Assembly: GCA_036525535.1 (NCBI GenBank)
Contig: DATDAH010000123.1
Location: 1-35,576 of the forward strand
DNA length: 35,576 nucleotides
From: DATDAH01 sp036525535
GTDB lineage: Bacteria > Actinomycetota > Acidimicrobiia > Acidimicrobiales > DATDAH01
Reading direction: 5' to 3'
Every line of letters begins with the position of its first letter. Positions within the stretch are counted from its first letter, which is position 1. Of the stretch, positions 1 through 7,347 are shown one piece after another. Under the pieces are notes generated by a model that saw only the letters and a program-made list of their open reading frames with translations, had not been told where the DNA came from and made no database searches. A program made the translations under genes and the position numbers.

Positions 1-1
1 G

Positions 2-490
2 CGTCTCGGCCAGGTCGACAGCGCCGGCGTCAACAAGCTGGTCGCCGACGTCGACGAATTCTACCTCGGCCGCGTCCAGTCGGGCCAGTCCGCGACCGTC
101 GATGCGGGGGGCAAGACCTACCGCATGAAAGTGCAGAAAGTCCTGCCACAAGTCCGCAACGGCCAGTTCCAGGCCGAGCTGATTTTCGTCGGCCCCGAGC
201 CGCAGGCGATCCAGCGCGGCCAGACCATGCAGGTCAAGCTGACGCTGGGCGACTCCAGCCGCGCGGTGCTGATCCCCAATGGCGCCTTTTTCAATGACAC
301 CGGCGGCCAGTGGATCTTCGTCGTCGACCGCCGCGGCAACAGCGCCAGCCGGCGGAATATCCAGATCGGCCGCAAGAATGCCGACTTCATCGAGGTGCTC
401 GGCGGGCTGAAGCCCGGCGAGAAGGTCATTACCTCCTCCTACAGCGGGCTGGTCGACAAGGACCATCTCAACTTCGACAGCGACAAATAA
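2..490 (+). CDS. Periplasmic adaptor (HlyD/MacA-type membrane fusion protein), C-terminal part, 5' end outside window
   Basis: The open frame runs in from the window edge (first full codon at base 2) and ends at TAA 488-490, giving about 162 residues. It matches the C-terminal half of efflux periplasmic adaptor subunits: a beta-barrel stretch (GQSATVDAGG), a barrel/membrane-proximal segment with RGQTMQVKLTLGD and VLIPNGAF, and the final LKPGEKVITS motif. Such proteins bridge an inner-membrane pump to an outer-membrane channel in Gram-negative bacteria. It is directly upstream of an ABC ATPase, the order used in MacAB-like operons. Base use is unlike the rest of the window: AAT, TTT, ATT and AAA codons are frequent here and rare downstream. 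The protein style resembles alphaproteobacterial (sphingomonad-like) homologues, which is odd for an actinobacterial contig. It may be transferred DNA or an assembly join. The family call is firm; the origin is inferred. Confidence 0.85.
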   Translation, partial: RLGQVDSAGVNKLVADVDEFYLGRVQSGQSATVDAGGKTYRMKVQKVLPQVRNGQFQAELIFVGPEPQAIQRGQTMQVKLTLGDSSRAVLIPNGAFFNDTGGQWIFVVDRRGNSASRRNIQIGRKNADFIEVLGGLKPGEKVITSSYSGLVDKDHLNFDSDK

Positions 491-510
491 GAGCGAAAGG
501 GACCCGTTCC

Positions 511-1206
511 ATGCTGACCATGACCGGCCTGACCAAGACCTACCGAACCGACACCGTCGAGACGACCGCGCTCGATTCGATCGATCTCGACATCGCCGAC
601 GGCGAGTTCGTCGCGATCATGGGCCCCTCGGGCTGCGGCAAGTCGACGTTGCTGAACCTCGTCGCCGGCCTCGACATCGCCGACGAGGGCACGATCGTCA
701 TCGCCGACGAGGAGATCACGGGCCAGGACGAGGACTGGCTGGCCCGCATGCGCCGTCGCCACATCGGGATCGTCTTCCAGTTCTTCAACCTGCTCGAAGG
801 CATGACCGCCCTGGAGAACGTGGTCCTGCCCGCCATGATCGCCGGCACCAAGCGCAAGGCGGCCGAGACCCGGGCCCGGGACCTGCTCGACCTGCTCGGC
901 CTCGGCGACAAGACCGGTGAGACCCCGGCCGTCCTCTCGGGTGGGCAGCGCCAGCGCCTGGCCATCGCCCGGGCGTTGGCCAACGAGCCGACGCTGGTCC
1001 TGGCCGACGAGCCGACCGGGGCGCTGGACAGCGATGGCGGCCAGGAGGTCCTCGAACTGTTCCGTCGGCTCCACGCCGACGGCCAGACCATCCTCATGGT
1101 GACCCACAGCGACGAGGTCGCGGCCGGCGCCGACCGCATCGTCGGCATGCGGGACGGCAGAGTCGACGAGGAGACCTCCACCGCCACCCCCGTCGCCGCG
1201 GGCTGA
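511..1206 (+). CDS. ABC transporter ATPase, LolD/MacB-type (possibly chimeric)
   Basis: This is a 231-residue ATP-binding subunit of the lipoprotein-export/macrolide-export class that powers FtsX-fold permeases at the membrane. Visible motifs are Walker A GPSGCGKST (residues 38-46), Q-loop Gln90, signature LSGGQ (142-146), Walker B LVLADE (162-167) and the switch His199. The ATG at 511 is chosen because it gives the usual MLTMTGLTKTY start and follows the adaptor stop by 20 bases, with GAAAGG upstream. Residues 1 to about 45 resemble proteobacterial MacB-type ATPases. From about residue 48 (LNLVAGLD onward) the sequence and codon use look actinobacterial like the downstream genes. The change falls at the conserved Walker A, where unrelated genomes share DNA identity. 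It is full length and has all motifs, so the function call is safe. Its native partner is probably the permease at 1235. Confidence 0.9.
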   Translation: MLTMTGLTKTYRTDTVETTALDSIDLDIADGEFVAIMGPSGCGKSTLLNLVAGLDIADEGTIVIADEEITGQDEDWLARMRRRHIGIVFQFFNLLEGMTALENVVLPAMIAGTKRKAAETRARDLLDLLGLGDKTGETPAVLSGGQRQRLAIARALANEPTLVLADEPTGALDSDGGQEVLELFRRLHADGQTILMVTHSDEVAAGADRIVGMRDGRVDEETSTATPVAAG

Positions 1207-1234
1207 GCCCGCACTGCGGCGGCCCGAGCGCCGA

Positions 1235-3670
1235 GTGATGGGCTGGGGACTGGGGTCGCTGCTGCGGGCCAGCCTGCGGGCGGGCTGGCGCCCGCTGGTG
1301 GGACTGGCGCTGCTCATCGCGGTGGCTGGTGGCGCCCTGCTGACCGGGGTCGAGGCCTCCCGGCGGACCGAGACGGCGTTCGACCGCATGCTCATCGCCA
1401 CGAACGCGTGGGATGTCCTGGTCAACCCCGATGATGGCACGAACAGCCCGCTGACCTTCCAGACGGTCGCCGATCTCCCCATGGTCGAGCGGGCCGGGCG
1501 GGTCGATGGGGTGTTCCTGGCCCCCGGTCACGTCGACAGCTTCGACGAGCTCGAAGAAGGGTTCATCGTGTTCGCCACCGACGGTGTCGCCGCTTACGAC
1601 CTGGGGAGACCCGCCCGGATCGAGGGTCGACTTCCCGATCCCGACTCGGTCGACGAGGTCTTCCTGTCGACCCGAGCCGCCGAGATGGAGGGCCTCGGCG
1701 TCGGCGACGTGTACCCCGCCCGCATCCTGAACGAAGTGCTCATCGGTCAGGTCGAGCAGGCGGGGAGCGAGGAAGAGGCCCTCGCCCTGCTGAACAGCGA
1801 CGGCTTCGGCGAGCAGATCGAGTTCGAGATCGTCGGCACCGGAACGATGTTCGACGAGGTCGTCGTCGACAGCGGTTTCAGCACGGGCAGCATGCTGGTG
1901 ACGCCGGCCTTCTGGGAGGCCTACGACCAGCCGTCCGCCGGCTTCTACGGCGCCTTCGTCGACCTGAAGCCCGGCGTCGCGGTCGACGACTTCCGGGCCG
2001 CGGTGGAGGCGACGGTGCCCGGGGAGACGATCGCGTTCCAGACCCTCCCGTCCATCGAGGCCCAGGCGGAGCGGGCCATCCGCCCTCAGGTGGCGGCCCT
2101 CCGGGTGTTCACGCTGGTCGCCGGCCTCATCGGCCTCGTCATCGTCGGCCAGGCCGTGTCGCGGCGGCTCCAGCTCGACGCCATCACCTATGCCCCGCTC
2201 CGGGCCCTCGGCCTGACCGAACGGCAGCGGGCGTCGCTCGCCCTCGCTCGGACCGCCGTGGCGGCGACTGCTGGCGGTCTCCTGGCGGTGGCGACAGCGG
2301 TGGTCGCCTCACCTGTCGCCCCCGTGGGCCTGGCCCGCGACGCCGAGCCGGCGCCCGGGCTCCGCGTCGAGTGGGTGGTGGTCATCGGTGGCGCCGTCCT
2401 CGTGGTGGCCACGGTGCTGGCGATCGCGGTCTGGCCCGCGATCGCCTCGACCCGGGCCCGCGAGCCGCGTCGTCAGCGGGCTTCGGCCTCGTCGTGGGTG
2501 GCGGCCGCCGGCTTCGCCCCGCCCGTGGTCGCGGGCACCCGCTTCGCCCTCGACCCCGGTCCGTCCAACGTCCCCACCCGCTCCACCCTGGTGGGCGCCG
2601 TCACCGCCGTCGTCCTCGTAGTGGCCACGCTGACCTTCGCCGCCAGCCTCGACAACTTCATCGACTCGCCCCGGCTCTACGGCACCCCCTGGGACACGAT
2701 CGTGAGCGTGGAAGGCGACGGTGAGGTGGCGCCCCCCGACGTCCGCCGCCTCTTGGCCGATGTGGGCGCGCCCGACGAGGTCGAGGCTTACGGGCTGCTC
2801 AAACCCGGCCAGGTCCTCCTGGACGACATCTCGTTGCCGGCCATGGCCATCCGCCGGTCAGCGAAGCCGATCCAGCCGACGCTGACCACCGGGCGCCTGC
2901 CGGCGAGCAACGACGAGGTCGCCCTGGGCGCCGTGACCCTCGACCGGCTGGGGGTCGACGTGGGGGACACCGTGCGGGTCACGCGGGGCGAGGACAGCAC
3001 AGACCTCGCCGTGGTCGGCCGGGTCGTGCTCCCTGCGGTCTCGGCTTACCCGGGGGCGGACAAGACGTCACTGGGCGAGGGAGCGCTCCTGACCGAGCGG
3101 GGTCTGCGACGTTGGAGCCCGGAGTTCTCACCGGTGGGCGCGCTGGTCGATCTGGCCGACGGCACCGACGTCGACGCGTACGTCGACGCCGTCGACGATC
3201 CCGAGGACGACATCGTCATGTCCAGCACGGTCCCCAACCTGCCGTCGGACGTGCAGAGCCTCGAACGGGTGCGCTCGACGCCACTCGTGCTCGCCGGCCT
3301 GCTGACCGTTCTCATCGCGCTGACCGTCGTCCATGCCCTCGGCGCCGCGGTGCGCTCCCGGCGCAGGGACCTGGCCGTTCTCCGCACCTTCGGGTTCACC
3401 CGGCGCCAGGTGCTCGCAGCCGTCGCCGTGCAGGCCACCCTCATCGCCCTCGTGGGCCTCGTGATCGGCATCCCGGTGGGCATCGTCGTCGGCCGCCTGG
3501 CGTGGAGCGAGGTGATCGATCGCTTCGGCGGCCTCGTGGACCTCGTCACACCGGCGGGGGCCCTGGCCCTCGTGAGCCTCGCCGTGGTGGTCACCGCCAA
3601 CCTCGTCGGCGTCGTCCCGGGCCTGCGCGCCGCCCGGGCCCACACCGCTTCCATCCTGCGCGCCGAGTAG
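1235..3670 (+). CDS. FtsX/MacB-family ABC permease, two-domain type
   Basis: This is an 811-residue membrane protein with two FtsX-like halves. TM1 (about residues 18-40) is followed by a large extracytoplasmic domain. Then come helices near RVFTLVAGLIGLVIVG, LARTAVAATAGGLL and VVIGGAVLVVATVL, a fifth helix before a second extracytoplasmic domain, and three C-terminal helices. The cytoplasmic loop RRRDLAVLRTFGFTRRQV is the typical FtsX coupling motif for the ATPase, and APLRALGLTERQR is its counterpart in the first half. The start is GTG 1235 or ATG 1238, one codon later. It follows the ATPase by under 35 bases, so the two are most likely co-transcribed. Such permeases export or extract lipids, lipoproteins or antimicrobial compounds, but the substrate cannot be told from sequence. 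It resembles the permease at 7348 in layout. Confidence 0.88.
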   Translation: MMGWGLGSLLRASLRAGWRPLVGLALLIAVAGGALLTGVEASRRTETAFDRMLIATNAWDVLVNPDDGTNSPLTFQTVADLPMVERAGRVDGVFLAPGHVDSFDELEEGFIVFATDGVAAYDLGRPARIEGRLPDPDSVDEVFLSTRAAEMEGLGVGDVYPARILNEVLIGQVEQAGSEEEALALLNSDGFGEQIEFEIVGTGTMFDEVVVDSGFSTGSMLVTPAFWEAYDQPSAGFYGAFVDLKPGVAVDDFRAAVEATVPGETIAFQTLPSIEAQAERAIRPQVAALRVFTLVAGLIGLVIVGQAVSRRLQLDAITYAPLRALGLTERQRASLALARTAVAATAGGLLAVATAVVASPVAPVGLARDAEPAPGLRVEWVVVIGGAVLVVATVLAIAVWPAIASTRAREPRRQRASASSWVAAAGFAPPVVAGTRFALDPGPSNVPTRSTLVGAVTAVVLVVATLTFAASLDNFIDSPRLYGTPWDTIVSVEGDGEVAPPDVRRLLADVGAPDEVEAYGLLKPGQVLLDDISLPAMAIRRSAKPIQPTLTTGRLPASNDEVALGAVTLDRLGVDVGDTVRVTRGEDSTDLAVVGRVVLPAVSAYPGADKTSLGEGALLTERGLRRWSPEFSPVGALVDLADGTDVDAYVDAVDDPEDDIVMSSTVPNLPSDVQSLERVRSTPLVLAGLLTVLIALTVVHALGAAVRSRRRDLAVLRTFGFTRRQVLAAVAVQATLIALVGLVIGIPVGIVVGRLAWSEVIDRFGGLVDLVTPAGALALVSLAVVVTANLVGVVPGLRAARAHTASILRAE

Positions 3671-3682
3671 ACGGAGAGCCCC

Positions 3683-5830
3683 ATGTCCACCACGCTGTCC
3701 CCTGTGACTCCCGGCGAGCGCAGCCTTCGCCTGCCCGCCCTGGCGCTGGCCGCCGCGGGCCTGGGGCTGGCCGTCGTGGGCGCGGTCGACCACGGCGGAC
3801 CGTCCTATGTGGTCGCCGCCATCGTCACCGCAGCCTGGGCCCTGGGCGGGTACCTGGTCGCCCGCCGACTTCCTAAGCGGCCGCTGGCCCTGCTCATGGG
3901 GCTGCTGGCCCTCGTCCTCGGAGCCGCCCTCTACGCCTGGGCCAAGGTGGATGCCGGCGAGGACGGGTTCGAACTGGCGCGCTCGATCCTGACGGCCCTG
4001 CTGCCCGCCGTGGTCCTGCACCTGGCCTTCGCCGTGCCCGACGGCGTCCTGCAAAGCCGCGCCGCCCGGATCACGGTGGGGCTCGGCTACCTCGCCGCCC
4101 TGGCCCTCGGCGGAGCCGTCGGCCCGGAGCCGGGCGACCTTCCGATCCTGCCGTTCTTCCTGGCCGCCCTGGTCGTCGCGGGGGTGGGCCTGGTCGGGTT
4201 CCTGAACCGCTGCCGGAAGGCGTCGGCCGCCGATCGGGCTCGGCTGCAGTGGATCGGGTGGGGCGCGGTCCTGGCCTCCGCCGTGGGCGGCCTGGTCGTC
4301 CTGCTCGACGCTCTCCTCGACTGGCCCAACCGTCCCGGCATGGTCGCCGTGGCCGCCACGGTGGTCGTACCGGCCGCCTTCGTGGCCTCGACGGTGCCCC
4401 GGCTGTTGACCGTGATCGACCGGGTCCTGGTCCGCACGGTGGTGGTGGTGGGCCTGCTCGCCCTCGTCGAGGCCGTCTACCTGTTCGTGGTCGTCGGCCT
4501 GGGCCGGGTGCCGGAGGCCGAAGAGCGGTCGGTGCTGGTGCTGTCCATGCTCGCCGCCGGGCTCTGTGCCGTCCTCGCCTTCCCGGCCCGTCACCGCCTC
4601 GAGGAAGTGGCCAACCAGCGGGTCTACGGCGAGCGCCACCGGCCTGACGACGCGGTGCGTACATTCTCCGGGCGGATGTCCCGGGCCGTCCCCATGGACG
4701 AGCTCCTGCTGCAGCTGGCCGAGTCCCTGAAGAAGAGCCTGACCCTGGCGGCCTCCGAGGTCTGGACGGGGTCGGCTGGGACATTGGACCGAGCGGTGTC
4801 GGTCCCCGACCGGGGGTCGGCCCACCTTGCTCTCGAGGCCGAGGAGCTGGGGGTGGCGACCCGGGCCCACGTCCAGGGCAATGCCTGGCTGCAGATCTGG
4901 ATGCCGGGTCTCCTGGAGGGACGGGGTGGGGCCCAGGTCCGGGCGGCCGTCGTGGCCCACCTCGGTGAGCTCTTGGGCCTCATCGTCGTCGAGCGGCGGG
5001 CCGACGACCCCCCCTTCACCGACGACGACGACCGCGTACTGGCCGAACTGGCCCGCCAGGTCGGCTTGGCGCTGCACAACGTCCGCCTCGACTCGGCTCT
5101 TCAGGCCTCCCTCGAGCAGCTGGAGGAGCGCAACCAGGAGCTGGCCGCATCCCGCCTCCGCATCGTCACGGCCGCCGACGAGTCCCGACGCCAGATCGAG
5201 CGCAACCTGCACGACGGTGCCCAGCAGCACCTCGTCGCCCTCGCCGTGAAGGTCGGGCTGGTGAAGCAGCTCATCGACGCCGATCGGGCCACGGCCGATG
5301 AGATGTTGGACCAGCTCCGCAGCGACGTGCAGGACACCCTCGACGAGCTCCGGGAGCTGGCCCACGGCATCTACCCGCCGCTGCTGCGGGACCGGGGCCT
5401 GCAGGCGGCCCTGCAGGCGTCGGCCAACCGCTCCATCCTTCCGGTCGACGTGATCGTGGCCGACGAGGTGGGCCGCCACCCGACCGAGACCGAGGCGGCC
5501 ATCTACTTCTGCTGCCTCGAGGCCATGCAGAACGCGGGAAAGCACGCCGGCGAGGACGCCCGCCTGACCGTGACGATCACCGAGGTCGACGGCGAGCTCC
5601 GCTTCGAGGTGGCCGACGACGGGCCCGGCTTCGACGTCGCCTCCGCGGCGATGGGCCACGGGTTCGTCAACATGCGGGACCGGCTGGGCGCCATCGGGGG
5701 CACCCTCGAGATCGACAGCGCGCCGGGCGAGGGCTCCCGGATCCGGGGCCACGTCCCCGTCGACGTCGCCCCGCCCGAGCCCGAAGTCGGCGAGCCCGTG
5801 ACCGAGGCGGCCGAGGTCCCGGCATCCTGA
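3683..5830 (+). CDS. Membrane sensor histidine kinase, HisKA_3 (NarL-partner) class with GAF-like domain
   Basis: This is a 715-residue sensor kinase. About ten hydrophobic helices fill residues 10-300, followed by a GAF-like region (about 330-480) and a coiled segment (LEQLEERNQELAASRLR). The dimerisation/phosphoacceptor box RQIERNLHDGAQQH carries the predicted phosphorylated His510. The HATPase_c domain has N-box EAMQNAGKH (Asn617), the G1-type motif VADDGPGFD (about 643-651) and GHGFVNMRDRLGAIGG. The H-box is that of kinases that signal to LuxR/NarL regulators, such as the one at 10402. The ATG follows GGAG by about 8 bases and starts 12 bases after the permease stop, so it belongs to the same operon. 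By position it may monitor the state of the transporter or the envelope; this is inference. Confidence 0.92.
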   Translation: MSTTLSPVTPGERSLRLPALALAAAGLGLAVVGAVDHGGPSYVVAAIVTAAWALGGYLVARRLPKRPLALLMGLLALVLGAALYAWAKVDAGEDGFELARSILTALLPAVVLHLAFAVPDGVLQSRAARITVGLGYLAALALGGAVGPEPGDLPILPFFLAALVVAGVGLVGFLNRCRKASAADRARLQWIGWGAVLASAVGGLVVLLDALLDWPNRPGMVAVAATVVVPAAFVASTVPRLLTVIDRVLVRTVVVVGLLALVEAVYLFVVVGLGRVPEAEERSVLVLSMLAAGLCAVLAFPARHRLEEVANQRVYGERHRPDDAVRTFSGRMSRAVPMDELLLQLAESLKKSLTLAASEVWTGSAGTLDRAVSVPDRGSAHLALEAEELGVATRAHVQGNAWLQIWMPGLLEGRGGAQVRAAVVAHLGELLGLIVVERRADDPPFTDDDDRVLAELARQVGLALHNVRLDSALQASLEQLEERNQELAASRLRIVTAADESRRQIERNLHDGAQQHLVALAVKVGLVKQLIDADRATADEMLDQLRSDVQDTLDELRELAHGIYPPLLRDRGLQAALQASANRSILPVDVIVADEVGRHPTETEAAIYFCCLEAMQNAGKHAGEDARLTVTITEVDGELRFEVADDGPGFDVASAAMGHGFVNMRDRLGAIGGTLEIDSAPGEGSRIRGHVPVDVAPPEPEVGEPVTEAAEVPAS

Positions 5831-5834
5831 ACCG

Positions 5835-7259
5835 GTGGCCGACACGGAGTACGACGCCGTCGTCGTGGGCTCGGGGCCCAACGGCCTCGTGGCCGCCGCC
5901 ACCCTGGCCCAGGAGGGCCTGCGGGTCCTCGTGCTCGAGGGGGAGTCGACATTCGGTGGTGGGGCGCGGTCCGCCGAGCTCACCCTGCCGGGCTTCGTCC
6001 ACGACACCTGCTCGACGGTGTGGTCGCTCGGCTTGGCCTCGAAGGCGATGCGCGAGCTGCCACTCGAGGAGCACGGGGTCGAGTGGGTCCACCCGGACCT
6101 GCCGTTGGCGAACCCGCTGGACGGTGGACGGTCCGGTCTGCTGCGCCGTTCGGTCGACCTGACCGCCGAAGGCCTCGGTCCCGACGCCAACCCCTACCGC
6201 CGCCTCATGGGCCCGTTGGTCGGGTCGGGCTTCAGTCTGGTCGACGGGCTGCTCTCGCCGTTCCAATTGCCCCGCCACCCGGTGGCCCTCGCCCGCTACG
6301 GGATCGTCGGGATCCGATCGGCCCGGGGCCTGATCCGCAGCCGGTTCGAGACCGACGCTGCACAGGCGCTGCTCGCCGGCCTGGCCGCACACTCGATCCT
6401 CTCGTTGAAGGGCCCCATCACCGCCGGATACGGACTGATGCTGGCGGTGGCGGCCCACCTCGTGGGCTTCCCCTTCGCCAAGGGCGGCTCCCAGCGCGTC
6501 ACCGAGGCCCTGCTGTCGATCATCCGGTCCCATGGCGGCGAGGTCCGCGCCGACGCCCGGGTGACGGACCTGAGCGAGGTGCCGTCGGCCCGGGCCGTCC
6601 TGCTCGACGTGGCGGCCCGCAACGCGGTCGACATCGCGGGCGACCGGTTCCCCGTTCGCTACCGCCGGGCGCTCACCCGCTTCCGCTACGGCGCGGGGGT
6701 GTACAAGGTCGACTGGGCCCTCGACGGACCGGTGCCATGGGACGATCCCGAGGTCGCCCGGGCGGGCACGATCCACGTTGGTGGGACCCTGGACGAGACG
6801 GTGGCCGCCGAAGGCGAGGTGGCCGCCGGCCGCCACCCCGACCGCCCATGGGTCCTCGCCTGCCAGGCGAGCGCCTTCGACCCCACTCGGGCCCCCGATG
6901 GTCAGCACGCCTTCTGGGCCTACTGCCACGTCCCCAACGGCTCGACGGTGGACATGGCCGATCGCGTCGAGGCCCAGGTCGAACGCTTCGCCCCGGGGTT
7001 CCGCGACCGGATCCTGGCCCGCCACGTCATGAACACCCGCGATGTCGAGGCCCGCAACGCCAACTTCATCGGCGGGGACATCAACGCCGGTGCCGCCGAC
7101 CTGCGCCAGTTCCTCCGCCGACCCACCCTGGGCACCGATCCTTGGCGGACCCCCGCCGAGGGCGTCTACCTCTGCTCGTCCTCGACCCCCCCCGGCGGTG
7201 GCGTCCACGGGATGTGCGGTTGGCACGCGGCGAAGAGCGCCCTGAAGCACGAGTTCTGA
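5835..7259 (+). CDS. FAD-dependent oxidoreductase, phytoene-dehydrogenase-like (COG1233-type)
   Basis: This 474-residue flavoprotein starts at GTG 5835, only 4 bases after the kinase stop, so translation is probably coupled. The N-terminal Rossmann fold shows VVVGSGPNGLVAA (glycines 12, 14, 17) and the ribose-binding acidic residue Glu35 in VLVLEGE. Further motifs typical of this group are FVHDTCSTVWSL, the KVDWALDGPVPW core and the C-terminal FAD-closing segment GVYLCSSSTPPGGGVHGM. The family includes carotenoid desaturases and isomerases, but most actinobacterial members of this subgroup have no known substrate. No carotenoid genes lie nearby, so carotenoid synthesis should not be assumed. 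Its place inside a transporter/kinase operon is unexplained. Confidence 0.88.
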   Translation: MADTEYDAVVVGSGPNGLVAAATLAQEGLRVLVLEGESTFGGGARSAELTLPGFVHDTCSTVWSLGLASKAMRELPLEEHGVEWVHPDLPLANPLDGGRSGLLRRSVDLTAEGLGPDANPYRRLMGPLVGSGFSLVDGLLSPFQLPRHPVALARYGIVGIRSARGLIRSRFETDAAQALLAGLAAHSILSLKGPITAGYGLMLAVAAHLVGFPFAKGGSQRVTEALLSIIRSHGGEVRADARVTDLSEVPSARAVLLDVAARNAVDIAGDRFPVRYRRALTRFRYGAGVYKVDWALDGPVPWDDPEVARAGTIHVGGTLDETVAAEGEVAAGRHPDRPWVLACQASAFDPTRAPDGQHAFWAYCHVPNGSTVDMADRVEAQVERFAPGFRDRILARHVMNTRDVEARNANFIGGDINAGAADLRQFLRRPTLGTDPWRTPAEGVYLCSSSTPPGGGVHGMCGWHAAKSALKHEF

Positions 7260-7335
7260 TCGGTACCGCGGAATGGGTTCGCTGCGCTCACCACCTCCGG
7301 CTCCGCCGATGCTGGCTGGTCGGACGACTCCTTCG

Positions 7336-7341
7336 TAGGGT
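7336..7341 (+). promoter_or_regulatory. Putative -10 element (TAGGGT) for leaderless transcription of the second permease
   Basis: TAGGGT lies exactly 6 bases before GTG 7348. That places the transcription start at or next to the start codon. No Shine-Dalgarno is present and no clear -35 was seen. It is part of a pattern repeated across the window. Confidence 0.5.
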
Positions 7342-7347
7342 TCGGCT

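Noticed and set aside
310..510. In-frame N-terminal extension of the ABC ATPase to base 310
   Set aside because: The extra residues are Arg/Gln-rich, overlap the adaptor gene in another frame and are not part of any ABC ATPase. ATG 511 gives the standard start.
3128..6190. A 1020-residue open frame on the minus strand
   Set aside because: It is antisense to a permease, kinase and oxidoreductase with clear motifs. Its His/Gly/Gln/Asp-rich composition is the usual by-product of GC-biased third positions.
7260..7335. Possible small gene between the flavoprotein and the second permease
   Set aside because: No frame with a credible start and codon bias fits; only the TAGGGT promoter-like hexamer at its right end was retained.
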